The notes under the pieces: model-generated | The model's input: the letters and a program-made list of their open reading frames with translations, nothing else | What the model was told of the DNA's origin: nothing | Database searches by the model: none | Assembly (NCBI RefSeq): GCF_037477895.1 | Contig: NZ_CP132744.1 | Coordinates: forward strand, 1,116,001-1,180,000 | DNA length: 64,000 nt | Source: Mycetohabitans endofungorum | Lineage (GTDB): Bacteria > Pseudomonadota > Gammaproteobacteria > Burkholderiales > Burkholderiaceae | Direction: 5' to 3' | Shown: positions 37,104-46,724 of the stretch, piece by piece | How positions within the stretch are numbered: position 1 is the first letter of the stretch | Layout: every line of letters starts with the position of its first letter | Made by a program: the position numbers and the translations under genes

Positions 37104-37244
37104 TTATAGGAAGCGGCCAACGCCAGCCTCCCTATAGTTCCCTGAGCCACCCAGCGTCGACTCGGAAGCGCACAGTTCCATCAGTGATTCGTCATCCAGC
37201 GGTAAATCCAATGCTTGATAATTCATGCTTTGGGACTGATCCAT
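37104..37244 (-). CDS. lasso peptide precursor (mycetohabin/burhizin type), orphan
   Basis: ATG 37244 follows a strong AAAAGGAG site and opens 46 codons. The leader (MDQSQSMNYQ... to ...CASESTL) is acidic and carries Thr at the conserved position -2 before the cleavage site. The predicted core, residues 32-46, is GGSGNYREAGVGRFL: Gly1 and Glu8 would form an eight-residue macrolactam ring and a seven-residue tail would thread it. The core closely resembles burhizin (GGAGQYKEVEAGRW...) and, from memory, matches the mycetohabin type from Mycetohabitans. Normally the C (cyclase), B (protease) and D (exporter) genes follow; none is present here, as a convergent hydrolase ends 270 bases away. Confidence 0.85.
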   Translation of the reverse strand: MDQSQSMNYQALDLPLDDESLMELCASESTLGGSGNYREAGVGRFL

Positions 37245-37859
37245 AAGAATCTCCTTTTTCATAGCTTAAAAACACCACCAACATTATGGGTGGCTCCGAG
37301 GCCGATGTCATTCATGAACGACGTGGCTGAATTCAGTATAGTAAGAGAATAGTACATTGCAAAGGCCATGTGCTTAAATCCTAAGCATATTGGCGGTTTG
37401 ACATAGCGCTAAATGCTGCGCTTGAGACCGGGGAAGCCAATTTGGTTGATGTCGTTAATAACGCGTTTGATCATCGAGCCAATTGAGAGACGGTACTTGC
37501 GCCAGTTACGCACGATGTAGCCGAAAAGCGCTTTGGGATAGCACTGTAATATCTATAAAATTAACGACAAAAATTTAATCGTTACATTAAGTCCAGCGCG
37601 TGGTGATCTCGAGCGACGTGAGCGAGATGCAATCAGGCCGTTCGCCCGTTCTTGTTCATTGCGCCTATATCCGGCAGGAAGTCGAGGGCCATCATCGTTG
37701 GCATTCGCTGTATGCTCGCCGCGTCACGTTTCGCGACATCGAGCAGCGCGGTGGTGTCCACGTGTTCCATATCGAGCGGGATTGCGGCATAGTCAAGATG
37801 GCGATGTATCAGTCAGGCATCCTTCGGAATGCGCGAAGCTGTCCTCCGTGCCTTTGAGA
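37245..37859. other. AT-rich rearranged stretch with gene fragments
   Basis: No complete gene is recognised. A minus-strand frame ending at 37409 encodes ~44 residues (...ALFGYIVRNWRKYRLSIGS...), which I cannot place. A plus-strand frame from 37600 (...EVEGHHRWHSLYARRVTFRD...) runs into a copied manC fragment. Together with the inverted repeat and the lasso precursor, the stretch looks like the scar of rearrangement. Confidence 0.4.
37820..37854 (-). repeat. 35-bp duplicate of an internal manC segment
   Basis: The bases are identical to 31324-31358 inside manC (which encodes part of GTEDSFAHSEG there), and the similarity continues a few bases each side with one mismatch and a small gap. It lies just past the stop of the second glycosyltransferase gene. 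It may be the only trace of a second manC copy or a recombination junction. Confidence 0.85.
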
Positions 37860-39134
37860 TCACAAACTGGGGATGCGTATCGGGCGCGGTGCGCAGCAGC
37901 TTACGCGACTGGACGGCGCGCACGCCAGCGTGGTGGCGACAGCCGGCTGGTCTGGCATGATCGCATACGACGGCATGTCGTTGCGCGCCGGATCGTTGAC
38001 TGGCGTCGCCAGTTCGGCCTGCAGCCGCTGGTAGCCTTCCATGACCAGGCTGGAAAACGCGGCACGGAAGCGATCCGCAGAAAAGCGTTGCGCGTTGGCG
38101 CGGCATGCGAGCGGCGTGAACGTGCCGCAGGGCAGCGCCTCGAACCGCTCAACGGCATCGATCAACGCGGGCGTGGTTTGCGCATCGAAGAATAGGCCAG
38201 TGGGTTGTGCGTCGGTATGGGCGCGCACCGACTCGAGCGCACCGCCCTTACCGTAGGCGATGACGGGCGTGCCGCACGCTTGCGCTTCGACCGGTGAGAT
38301 GCCGAAGTCCTCCTCGGCGGCGAACACGAATGCCTTGGCACGTTGCAGGTGCGAATGCAACACGTCGAAGGATTGATAGCCGAGCAGCGTCACGTTCGGG
38401 CCTGCCAGCGCGCGGATCTTGGTTATCTCCGGGCCGTCGCCAATGACGACTAGCTTACGCTGTGGCATCCGAGAAAAGGCGTCCACGACGAGGTCAATGC
38501 GCTTGTAGGGCACCATCCTGGACGCGGTCAGATAGAAGTCCTCTTTGGCAGTATTCAATCGCAAGTGCTCGACATCCACCGGCGGATAAATGACCGTCGA
38601 ATCACGACGATAGACCTTACGGATGCGCCGCGCGACAAAACGCGAGTTTGCTGCGATCAGGTCCACGCCGTTGGCTGAACGCGCGTCCCAGTTGCGGATG
38701 TAATGCAGCAGCGCGCGCGCGAGCACGGACTTCACGCCGCGCGTGAGCCCCGCCTCGCTCAGGTATTGGTGCTGCAGATCCCATGCGTAGCGCACCGGCG
38801 AATGCACATAGCTCACGTGTAACTGGTCTGGCCCGTTCAGCACGCCCTTGGCTACGGCGTACGAGCTGGACAGGATCACGTCGTAGCCGGACAGATCGAA
38901 TTGCTCAATGGCCAGCGGAAACAGCGGCAGGTAGCCGCGGTACTTGCGCCGGGCCATTGGCAACTTCTGGATAAACGACGTGTGGACCGGCTTGCCGCGC
39001 AGGCACGAGCGGTCTTCCAGGAAGTCGACCAGGCTGAAGATGTCCGCTTGCGGGAAACAGTCGATCATTTGGGCGAGCACCCGTTCGGCGCCGCCATGGA
39101 CGACCAGCCAGTCGTGAACAATCGCTACCTTCAA
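37860..39134 (-). CDS. glycosyltransferase, GT4 family
   Basis: The likely start is TTG 39134 after GAGAGG, giving 424 residues beginning (M)KVAIVHDWLVVHGGAERVLA. N-terminal GGAE, the YVHSPVRYAWDLQHQYL block, SRMVPYKRIDLVVDAFSRM and the GT-B donor motif EEDFGISPVEAQACGTPVIA (E-x7-E) are clear. It belongs with the polysaccharide locus, about 7 kb from the first glycosyltransferase on the same strand. The last ~35 residues (Pro/Cys/Arg-rich) look like read-through into rearranged DNA, so the native C-terminus may have been replaced. Confidence 0.88.
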   Translation of the reverse strand: MKVAIVHDWLVVHGGAERVLAQMIDCFPQADIFSLVDFLEDRSCLRGKPVHTSFIQKLPMARRKYRGYLPLFPLAIEQFDLSGYDVILSSSYAVAKGVLNGPDQLHVSYVHSPVRYAWDLQHQYLSEAGLTRGVKSVLARALLHYIRNWDARSANGVDLIAANSRFVARRIRKVYRRDSTVIYPPVDVEHLRLNTAKEDFYLTASRMVPYKRIDLVVDAFSRMPQRKLVVIGDGPEITKIRALAGPNVTLLGYQSFDVLHSHLQRAKAFVFAAEEDFGISPVEAQACGTPVIAYGKGGALESVRAHTDAQPTGLFFDAQTTPALIDAVERFEALPCGTFTPLACRANAQRFSADRFRAAFSSLVMEGYQRLQAELATPVNDPARNDMPSYAIMPDQPAVATTLACAPSSRVSCCAPRPIRIPSL

Positions 39135-39389
39135 GCGTGGGCCCTCTCGGATGGGGTTGCGGCCTCGCGGCCAACGCGGTGTCGACGCCGCGTGCGCTCT
39201 GCGCATGGCCATTCGGGCCATTATCCGCAGCACTCGGCGTTATCTATGTACGGGGGCGCACAATGATGCGCACCAGGCACAACGATGCGTAAGGCACGCG
39301 CGCCGCCGCGGCAGCTGTCCTGGAGTCACCCCGCGGTGCGCTGGTTCCGCCGGGAAATCGACGTCGGCGCGCACTGAGCGCATGGCCGC

Positions 39390-40049
39390 TCAGTGCCGCG
39401 TGGGCAGTGCGAGGTAGCGTTCGAGCCGGTGCTGGAGTCCCTCGAGCAGGTGGCACAGCACCCAGTACACGCCTGCTGCGCCGACATAAAGCGGCAGCGG
39501 CTGGTAGGTGGCCGCGATCACTTCCTGCGCGCTGCGCAGCAGTTCGGTCACCGTGATCACCGATACCAGCGAGGTGTCCTTGATCAGACTGATCAGGCTG
39601 TTAGACAGACTCGGCACCGCGATGCGCAGCGCTTGCGGCCCCACCACATAGCGCAGCGTCTGCTGGCGCGATAGGCCCAAGCTGTACGCGGCGAGCCATT
39701 GGCCGCGTGCGATGCCCAAGATTGCGCCGCGCATGCTCTCGGACAGGTACGCGGCGACGTTCGCGGACAACGCCAGCACGCCGGCCGGCGTTGGATCCAA
39801 CTCGATTCCCACGCTCGGCAGGCCGTAGTAAACAACGAAGATCTGCACCAGCAGCGGCGTGCCGCGCATGACGCTGACGTATGCGCGAGCGACGCCCACC
39901 GGCCAACGCCGTTCGCTGACGCCCATCAGCGCGATGAGCAGGCCGCCGGCTAGCCCAAACGCCATGGATAGCAGCGCGAACTTGATCGTCAGCAACGCAC
40001 CCGCGGCGAGCGCGGGCGCGGACTGCAGCAACAACATCAACGGTGACAT
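39390..40049 (-). CDS. amino acid (cystine-type) ABC transporter permease
   Basis: The 219-residue protein is a HisM/TcyL-type permease with about five membrane helices, the RGTPLLVQIFVVYYGLP signature and the EAA loop ESMRGAILGIARGQWLAAYSLGLS. It would form the membrane channel for the binding protein encoded 12 bases upstream. No ATPase gene follows; the next gene on the strand is a glycosyltransferase, so the ATPase must come from elsewhere. Confidence 0.9.
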   Translation of the reverse strand: MSPLMLLLQSAPALAAGALLTIKFALLSMAFGLAGGLLIALMGVSERRWPVGVARAYVSVMRGTPLLVQIFVVYYGLPSVGIELDPTPAGVLALSANVAAYLSESMRGAILGIARGQWLAAYSLGLSRQQTLRYVVGPQALRIAVPSLSNSLISLIKDTSLVSVITVTELLRSAQEVIAATYQPLPLYVGAAGVYWVLCHLLEGLQHRLERYLALPTRH

Positions 40050-40061
40050 CGAGGTGGCGGC

Positions 40062-40862
40062 TTACTTCAGCGGTCGGGTCACGTCGATGCCGAACCACTT
40101 GACGGAGATCTTCGGCAGCGTGCCATCGGCCTTTAGTTGTGCAATGGCGTCGTCAATGGCCTTGGCAAACTTCGGGTCGCCTTTCTTGAAGGGGATACCG
40201 ACCCGTTCCTGCTGGCCCAGCGTGCTACTCGGACGCAATGGCAGCGCGGTAGTCTTAATTAGGTACGCGAGCATCAGCCGGTCGTTGAGCGCCGCGTCGA
40301 TGCGGCCCGCTGCCAGGTCGCGCAGATACTCGGGTGCACCCGGGTAGGTCTTCACCTCGATGCCGGGCACCGACTTAGCCATGTCGTTGTAGTTCGAACC
40401 CAGGCTCACGCCGAGCTTCTTGCCCTTCAGGTCGCCGAGCGATTTGAACTGGCGTGAATCGTTCTTGCGCTGGATGAGTTGCGCGACCGAGTAAGTATAG
40501 GGCTGCGAAAAGTCGAGCGTCTGCTGCCGCACGGGCGTGATACCGACCTGGTTCACGACCACGTCGAATTTGCCGGCTTGCAGTCCGGCGATGATGCCGC
40601 TCCATTCCGTGGTGACGAACTCGGGCTTCACGCCGAGCCGCAGCGCGATCGCCTTGGCCACGTCCACGTCGTAGCCGACGAGTTCGCCATGGGCGTCGCG
40701 AGCGTTAAATGGCGGATAAGTCCCTTCGAGGCCGATGCGCAGCGTGCCGCGCTCCTTGACCTGATCGAGCAGGTCGGCGGCTGGTGCAGCCACAGCGGCC
40801 ACGCCGAGCGCGACGCCAACCAGTGTCGCGGCGATCCATTTCTTGAGCAGCGAAAGTTTCAT
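40062..40862 (-). CDS. amino acid (cystine-type) ABC transporter substrate-binding protein
   Basis: From ATG 40862 the product is 266 residues, with a signal peptide (MKLSLLKKWIAATLVGVALG to AAPAA) and a family-3 solute-binding domain: RIGLEGTYPPFNARDAHGEL, GYDVDVAKAIALRLG and DVVVNQVGITPVRQ. The sequence is close to FliY/TcyA/TcyJ cystine-binding proteins. It acts in the periplasm and hands substrate to the permease encoded directly downstream. Sulfur supply would link it with the cys genes at 58-63 kb, but they are far apart. Confidence 0.9.
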   Translation of the reverse strand: MKLSLLKKWIAATLVGVALGVAAVAAPAADLLDQVKERGTLRIGLEGTYPPFNARDAHGELVGYDVDVAKAIALRLGVKPEFVTTEWSGIIAGLQAGKFDVVVNQVGITPVRQQTLDFSQPYTYSVAQLIQRKNDSRQFKSLGDLKGKKLGVSLGSNYNDMAKSVPGIEVKTYPGAPEYLRDLAAGRIDAALNDRLMLAYLIKTTALPLRPSSTLGQQERVGIPFKKGDPKFAKAIDDAIAQLKADGTLPKISVKWFGIDVTRPLK

Positions 40863-40944
40863 CGTTTTCCCTCTTGGCGGGTAGTGACAAATGGCGGCCA
40901 ACATAACGAAGCTGCAATCAAAGCTTAAATATCATTTGTGTTCC

Positions 40945-41991
40945 CTATACTATGCGCGAATTGCGATGGTCAGCAGTGGCACGCACGCATTCGGCCACCA
41001 GCGTCGGGCCGCGGTAGATCAGGCCGGTATAAAGCTGTACCAACGATGCACCGGCTGCAAGCTTTGCATTCGCGTCCTCGCCGCTGAAAATCCCGCCTAC
41101 GCCGATGATTGGCACCGTGTCGCCCAATTGCGTGTGCAATTGCTGGATCACCCGGTTGGACGAATCGAACACCGGCCGCCCGGACAGGCCGCCGGCCTCG
41201 TCGCCATGGCGCAGGTCCTGCACCGCGGTGCGCGACAGCGTGGTATTGGTCGCGATCACGCCATCGATACGGTGCCGCAGCAGCGTGTCCGCAATCGACT
41301 TGATCTGTTCGTCGTCAAGGTCCGGCGCAATTTTCAGCGCCAGTGGCACCTGCTTGCCGTGCAGATCCGCCAGTCGCTGTTGCTTGTCCTTGAGCGCGCC
41401 TAGTAGCGCATCCAGTTCGCCGGCGGCTTGCAACTGGCGCAGGTTCTTTGTATTCGGCGATGAGATATTGACCGCCACATAGCTGGCGAACGGATAGACG
41501 CGCTCTAGGCAGTACAGGTAGTCGTCGACCGCGCGCTCGATCGGCGTATCGGCATTCTTGCCAATGTTCAGCCCCAACACGCCACGATAGCGTGCGGCTC
41601 GCACGTTGGCGACGAAGGCATCCACGCCATGATTGTTGAAGCCCATCCGGTTGATCAACGCATCGGCCTGTGGCAGTCGGAATAGTCGCGGGCGCGGATT
41701 GCCCGGTTGCGGGCGCGGTGTCACCGTGCCGACCTCGATAAAGCCAAAGCCGAGCGCCGCCAATCCGTCGATGCAAGCGCCGTCCTTGTCCAGGCCGGCG
41801 GCAAGCCCCACCGGGTTGCGAAAGGTCAAGCCCATCACGGTGCGCGGCGCATCGGACGCGTGCGGGGCGAGACAACGCGCGATGCCGGCGCGGGCGGCCG
41901 CGCCCAGCAGGCGCAGCGTCAAGTGATGGGCGTCCTCCGCATCCATGCGGAACAGGGGCGCCCGTGCGAGCGGATAAAGGGAACTGAGCAC
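40945..41991 (-). CDS. pyrD: dihydroorotate dehydrogenase (quinone), class 2
   Basis: The 348-residue protein has the class 2 N-terminal membrane-associating helix ([20 protein letters not shown]) and FMN barrel motifs [51 protein letters not shown] and [20 protein letters not shown]. It oxidises dihydroorotate to orotate with quinone in pyrimidine synthesis. It follows bpt by 39 bases on the same strand. Confidence 0.96.
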   Translation of the reverse strand: MLSSLYPLARAPLFRMDAEDAHHLTLRLLGAAARAGIARCLAPHASDAPRTVMGLTFRNPVGLAAGLDKDGACIDGLAALGFGFIEVGTVTPRPQPGNPRPRLFRLPQADALINRMGFNNHGVDAFVANVRAARYRGVLGLNIGKNADTPIERAVDDYLYCLERVYPFASYVAVNISSPNTKNLRQLQAAGELDALLGALKDKQQRLADLHGKQVPLALKIAPDLDDEQIKSIADTLLRHRIDGVIATNTTLSRTAVQDLRHGDEAGGLSGRPVFDSSNRVIQQLHTQLGDTVPIIGVGGIFSGEDANAKLAAGASLVQLYTGLIYRGPTLVAECVRATADHRNSRIV

Positions 41992-42030
41992 GGAAGTAGG
42001 CTGGGCCGACGGCCCTGAGTCGAAAGCCCG

Positions 42031-42885
42031 TTATTTTACCGGGCGCGCAAGCTGTTCGATGGCGGTATCGAGCGGTGGCACGTCGGCCTGTTCAGGCTCC
42101 AGATCGCGCCATTGACCCTCGACTAGTCCCTCGAGCGGCTTGAAATTCGCCTTGTACGCCATCTTGCTGCTTTCGCGAATCCAGTAGCCCAAGTACACGT
42201 ACGGCAACTTCAGACTGCGTGCCTGCTCGATCTGCCACAGGATGTTGTAGGTACCGAAGCTCGAGCGCTCAACATCAGGCTCGTAGAACGTATAGACCGA
42301 AGACAAGCCATCGCCGAGGATATCAATCATGCTGACCATGCGCAGTTTGCCCTTGCGGGGGCTCGCGCCTTCGCGCACCGCGCGCGAGCGCGCCGTGCCG
42401 CGTGGCTCGTACGGCTCGCGGAACTCGACCAGCCGCGAGTTGATGCGGCTTTGCAATAGAAACTGCTCGTACTGATCGCGACTGTCACGATCCATTCCGC
42501 CGCCGGCATGCCGTGCGGCTTGGTAGCGTATGTACAATGCGTAGTGTTCCTCGTCGTATTGCAGCGGCGAGACCGTCGCGACCAACTCGTGATGGCGGCG
42601 CCACACCTTGCGCTGGGTCCGGCTTGCATCGAAGCGCTCGACCGGCACGCGCACCGACACGCAGGCGCGACAGCCGTCGCAATAGGGTCGGTAAGTGAAG
42701 ACCCCGGAGCGACGGAAGCCTGCCTTGACCAATTCGGTATAGACATCTGAGTTGATCAGATGACTTGGCGTGGCGACCTGTGAACGCGCAATGCGTCCTT
42801 CCAGGTAGCTGCAGGGGTAAGGCGCTGTCGCATAGAATTGCAGCGCCGACAGCGGCGATATCGGCAGTTCGTTCAGGTAGGTCAC
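42031..42885 (-). CDS. bpt: aspartate/glutamate leucyltransferase Bpt
   Basis: The 284-residue protein begins [20 protein letters not shown] and has the ATE-type Cys cluster [18 protein letters not shown], then the GNAT-like C-terminal domain ([40 protein letters not shown]). Bpt adds Leu to proteins with N-terminal Asp or Glu, marking them for ClpAP. It pairs with aat upstream, the other N-degron transferase. The two genes are usually close; here 341 bases separate them. Confidence 0.95.
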   Translation of the reverse strand: MTYLNELPISPLSALQFYATAPYPCSYLEGRIARSQVATPSHLINSDVYTELVKAGFRRSGVFTYRPYCDGCRACVSVRVPVERFDASRTQRKVWRRHHELVATVSPLQYDEEHYALYIRYQAARHAGGGMDRDSRDQYEQFLLQSRINSRLVEFREPYEPRGTARSRAVREGASPRKGKLRMVSMIDILGDGLSSVYTFYEPDVERSSFGTYNILWQIEQARSLKLPYVYLGYWIRESSKMAYKANFKPLEGLVEGQWRDLEPEQADVPPLDTAIEQLARPVK

Positions 42886-43226
42886 GTCAGCCCTTCACAC
42901 AGCAATCATTTGCCCAATATGTGGCGACATCAGATCGCTTCGGTGCCGATGGCATGTTTGCGGCGGCCAAGTCAAGCCAGCACACGAGGCTGTATCAACG
43001 GTATCACGAAATGACGGCAGGTTGTGGCGCAGGTCTGCCGAGCAGCATAGTCGAAGGTTTCCACGGTACGAGAGCTCTTGCCAAGCAGCAGGGTGTCCCT
43101 TATAGGGCCGCCACTTCGATAAGCTTATCGGACAGCGTGGGCTCGCGCACTGCATTGCGTCGGACACGCAGCTTGCAAATTGCTTTCGACCCCAGCGGCA
43201 GGACCCCGCCGCGCAGTCCGGGCGAG
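42886..43226. other. 341-base gap between aat and bpt
   Basis: No gene is supported. A minus-strand frame (42895-43281) and a long plus-strand frame cross it, but both overlap aat and have no motif. It may be inserted or decayed sequence, since aat and bpt are commonly adjacent. Confidence 0.35.
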
Positions 43227-43967
43227 CTAGTCGTGACTGTTGTTCCAGTAACGATGCAGCACTTGCTTGTCGAATTGCCACGGGATGGGCGAGTGCCGTA
43301 TCGCAGCGCGCATGTGGGCGATAAACGCGCGACGCGATACTTCACGCGCGCCCAGCGAGGCAAGGTGAGCGGTGTTTTGTTGGCAATCGACCATATCGAC
43401 CCGGTGCTCGCGCAAATGCGCGATGAGCGCGGCGAGGGCGATTTTCGACGCGTCCGTACGGTGTGCAAACATCGATTCGCCGTAGAACATGTGACCCAAG
43501 CTCACGCCGTACAGTCCGCCGACGCGTCGGCCCTCGACCCAGGTTTCGACGCTATGGGCCAGGCCGGCGCGGTGCAACGCCTCATAGGCGGCGATCACTG
43601 CGGGCGTGATCCACGTGCCATGCTGCCCGTTCCGGTTCGCGTTCGCGCACGCGTGCATTACGTCGACAAAGCCAGCGTCCACACGGATTTCCCATGAAGG
43701 CTCGCGCAGGACTTTTTTCAGAGTCTTGCGCAGCGACATCGACACCTTGAATTCACTGGGCACCAGGACCATGCGCGGATCGGGACTCCACCACAGCACA
43801 GGCTGGCCCTTCGAATACCATGGGAAGATACCGTGCTGGTACGCATCGAGCAGTCGTCGCGGATCCAGCTCGGCGCTCGCGGCAAGCAGGCCGGGTGCGC
43901 CGCTGGCTTCGTCCAGCGCGCGCTCAAGCGGCGGGAACGGATCGTCGGGGCTGAGCCAGGGAATCAT
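43227..43967 (-). CDS. aat: leucyl/phenylalanyl-tRNA--protein transferase
   Basis: The 246-residue protein has [20 protein letters not shown] at the N-terminus, the family motifs [20 protein letters not shown] and [15 protein letters not shown], and [20 protein letters not shown]. It attaches Leu or Phe to proteins with N-terminal Arg or Lys, creating a primary N-degron for ClpS/ClpAP. It follows the NUDIX gene by 68 bases. Confidence 0.96.
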   Translation of the reverse strand: MIPWLSPDDPFPPLERALDEASGAPGLLAASAELDPRRLLDAYQHGIFPWYSKGQPVLWWSPDPRMVLVPSEFKVSMSLRKTLKKVLREPSWEIRVDAGFVDVMHACANANRNGQHGTWITPAVIAAYEALHRAGLAHSVETWVEGRRVGGLYGVSLGHMFYGESMFAHRTDASKIALAALIAHLREHRVDMVDCQQNTAHLASLGAREVSRRAFIAHMRAAIRHSPIPWQFDKQVLHRYWNNSHD

Positions 43968-44035
43968 AGTGAGATCGGCGTGCCGGCACGCGCGTTGCGC
44001 CGCGACGCCGCGCGGCGCGTGACCCGCGCGCGGGA

Positions 44036-44581
44036 TTAGCTCTCATGCAGTGAGCGGAAGATGTCGCCGGTGTGTAGGCCGAAGCCGCCCGCGACGCGAT
44101 CGGCGAAGAAAAAGCGCAGCGTTTGCCCAACGGTCGGGAACGCGATTTCGTCCCAAGGGATATCGGCTTCATCGAATAGCCGCACCTCCAAGCTTTCCTC
44201 GCCGGCCTGCACGTCGATGTCGAGCAGCCGCGCGAGGTAGAACAGGTGCACCTGGTGCACATGCGGCACATTAAGCAGCGTGAACAGCGTCTGAACCTCG
44301 ACGCGCGCGCCCGCTTCTTCCAGCGTCTCACGTGCGGCGCCCTCCGCGGTTGTCTCGCCGATTTCCATGAAGCCAGCCGGCAATGTCCAGTAGCCATAGC
44401 GCGGTTCGATCGCGCGGCGGCACAGTAGCACCTTATTGTCCCAGACCGGGACCGTTCCGACCACGTTACGTGGATTCAGATAGTGGATTGTATTGCAGTT
44501 GTCACACACGAAGCGCTCGCGGTTGTCGCCGGGAGGCACGCGCAGACTCACCACGTGGCCGCAGACAGAACAAAATTTCAT
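44036..44581 (-). CDS. NUDIX hydrolase with zinc ribbon
   Basis: The 181-residue protein has an N-terminal zinc ribbon (CSVCG, then [13 protein letters not shown]) and a NUDIX box, [22 protein letters not shown] (G-x5-E-x7-REUxEExGU, with REtlEEAG). It probably hydrolyses a nucleoside diphosphate derivative; NADH pyrophosphatase-like members share the ribbon. The substrate is unknown. It is first in a minus-strand run with aat, bpt and pyrD. Confidence 0.92.
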   Translation of the reverse strand: MKFCSVCGHVVSLRVPPGDNRERFVCDNCNTIHYLNPRNVVGTVPVWDNKVLLCRRAIEPRYGYWTLPAGFMEIGETTAEGAARETLEEAGARVEVQTLFTLLNVPHVHQVHLFYLARLLDIDVQAGEESLEVRLFDEADIPWDEIAFPTVGQTLRFFFADRVAGGFGLHTGDIFRSLHES

Positions 44582-45366
44582 CGATCGAGGGTCGGTGGGA
44601 CAATGGTGCGCAGTTTAACATCGGGCGCGTGGCCGACATTCTAGGAGAGACGCAATGCAATCGCGAGAACCTCAATACTATCGCATTCCATTCCCCGTTC
44701 CCTGCTGATCGTCGATAGGCACTATGGTGCGAAACACCTTACGTCAACGCGGGAACGGATACGGTCTTGGATAGCATGCGCCCGAACTGCTTTTACGGCA
44801 TCGGATTGGCGCAATGGTTTGCTGGACTCAGCGTTGGCGAGTGTGTCTTTGCTGGGATGACAACTGAAATTGCATCGATACGAGGTGCCGCGTCCCCCTT
44901 ATGGGATTTCCGCCGATATTCATCGCTGATGTCCATACCACGATGAGACGCCAGTATGATCGGCGCAGGCAATCCTCGAACATCATCATTGGACCTTAAA
45001 TGGGTCTTTCGTCAGAGCGCAACGGACGGCGGATTGCGCATTCTAGCCAATACGACGGCATTGGAGTTAGTTCACTTAGCGTACTCACGCGTGATGTATT
45101 TAAAGTGGGATTGCGTGGGCGATGCGCAGAGCAGAAGCTGCCGCAGGCCCGAACAAGCTCGTCAGCGTAACCGTCGTGGGCCCGGCGTAGACCAATGTTG
45201 AGGCTGCGCCGTGTTCAGATTGAGCCGTGCTGGCTCGTTGGGGTAAAGGGAGGGCGCTTCGGGTAGCGGCAATCTTATCCGGTCTTGGCGTCGACGCTAC
45301 AGCGTGAACTCCAGCATGACTGCCCCCGATACCACTCCAGATGCAACATTGCCTTGCCGGAAAACA
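44582..45366. other. 785-base gap without a recognised gene
   Basis: A 17-codon plus-strand frame (ATG 44655 after AGGAGAGACGC, MQSREPQYYR...) and an 81-codon frame at 44956 occur, but neither has a known motif. The stretch looks like decayed coding sequence. Confidence 0.3.
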
Positions 45367-45400
45367 AAAACCTCGGGTTTCGTACGACACCCGAGGTTTT
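45367..45400 (-). terminator. rho-independent terminator of tRNA-fMet
   Basis: A 12-bp perfect stem (AAAACCTCGGGT with ACCCGAGGTTTT) and a 10-nt loop lie seven bases past the tRNA 3' end on the minus strand, with a T-rich run after the stem. Confidence 0.9.
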
Positions 45401-45407
45401 CTGAATT

Positions 45408-45484
<77 letters not shown>

Positions 45485-45711
45485 TCCGTCGAAGAATTAA
45501 ATTATACACAGATCTGTTCTGCGGTGCAACGATGTGCAACGCGGAATGTTAGCGCAACGTGAAACTGCTTGGTTCGCGGATGCACTGCGCAGCGCCGCCA
45601 TGCCGGTAAAATGTTGGCTGATGCGAGAGTCTGCGACTTCATTGGCTTCATCTTGGCCGGCCTTGCCGGCTTCTTATTCACCGGCGGCGTTGCCGGCCGG
45701 AACTATTGCCC

Positions 45712-46209
45712 ATGGACATCATTCGAGACCTGCAGCACATTGCCCTTCAGGAAAAGGCGCTCGTTGCGCCACGCTTTGACGCGGATTTTGGATGGCAGCT
45801 CGGCGCACACTTGCATGAGCTTGCCAAGGCGAGGGCGCATGCCGTCGCGATCGACGTGCGCACGTTTGGCCATCCGGTGTTTTACTGCGCGCTGCAGGGC
45901 GCGACACCGGATAATGCGCGGTGGGTGCGCCGCAAGAGCAATACGGTGGAGCATTTCCGGCGTAGTTCTTACGCGGTGGGGCTGCGCCTTGCACAGTCCG
46001 GCGCCACGCTGGCCGACAAGTACGGCCTGTCAGACGCCGACTACGCCTCGTACGGCGGCGCGTTTCCATTGACCGTGCATGGCGCGGGCGTAATCGGTTC
46101 GGTTACCGTGTCGGGCCTTGCGCAACGCCAAGACCATGAACTGGTGGTCGAAGCGCTCTGTGCTTTGCTCGGGCACGATTACAGCGGATTGGCGTTGCCG
46201 CACGACTGA
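45712..46209 (+). CDS. UPF0303/GlcG-HbpS-like haem-degrading-domain protein
   Basis: From ATG 45712 the product is 165 residues ([20 protein letters not shown]...). The block [20 protein letters not shown] then [19 protein letters not shown] is typical of UPF0303, as is the C-terminal [20 protein letters not shown]. The fold is related to HbpS/GlcG; the function is not established. A TTG at 45706 adds two residues and is unlikely to be used. Confidence 0.88.
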   Translation: MDIIRDLQHIALQEKALVAPRFDADFGWQLGAHLHELAKARAHAVAIDVRTFGHPVFYCALQGATPDNARWVRRKSNTVEHFRRSSYAVGLRLAQSGATLADKYGLSDADYASYGGAFPLTVHGAGVIGSVTVSGLAQRQDHELVVEALCALLGHDYSGLALPHD

Positions 46210-46293
46210 ATCGGCGTCTAGCGATCGACCGACTTGGCGGGCCATGTTGCGGCTCGCTAGAATGGGAATCCACGTCCGATTCCTGAGGCTGGC

Positions 46294-46581
46294 ATGCAGA
46301 TTGATTTTCCCGCTGAAGCCGGAGCGTACCGCGATAGCAACCTGACCGTGGAGTTCGATGCCATTGTCAATGGTGAGCGGGTACGTTGCGCCATCTCCGT
46401 TGAAGCCCTGGAGGATCATTTCGGTGTTGTATCGAACGACCGCGACGGCTGGATCCGCGCGTTCGACCGGGGCCGCGCGCGCATCCTCGAAACAGCGCGC
46501 GAGCATCTGAAGCGCTGCGACGGACACCCGGTGCTGCTCAAGAGCGGTCATTTCCCTCCTGGCGACGCGTTACGGGAGTGA
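46294..46581 (+). CDS. DUF1488 protein
   Basis: The 95-residue product has the compact DUF1488 layout: an N-terminal strand region (VEFDAIVNGERVRCAISVEA), LEDHFGV in the middle and a helix with AFDRGRARILETAREHL. Function is unknown; such proteins are small and cytoplasmic. It lies 84 bases after the UPF0303 gene in the same direction. Confidence 0.85.
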   Translation: MQIDFPAEAGAYRDSNLTVEFDAIVNGERVRCAISVEALEDHFGVVSNDRDGWIRAFDRGRARILETAREHLKRCDGHPVLLKSGHFPPGDALRE

Positions 46582-46724
46582 CCGGCGCGAACCGCCAGGC
46601 CGTGGGACCGCACGGTGGCCCTGCCGGCTCCGGATGATCCGCCGCGTCGCTGTCGCGGCCCGTCGCATCGTTGTGCTGCGCGGGCGCGACGGCGTTTCGG
46701 CCTGGCTTGCGCGCCGCAGGCGGT

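Noticed and set aside
37600..37857. 86-codon plus-strand frame as a gene
   Set aside because: It runs into the copied manC fragment and has no recognised family, so I treat it as rearranged debris rather than a gene.
42765..43697. 310-codon plus-strand frame across the bpt-aat gap
   Set aside because: Most of it is antisense to bpt and aat; the middle part shows no motif.
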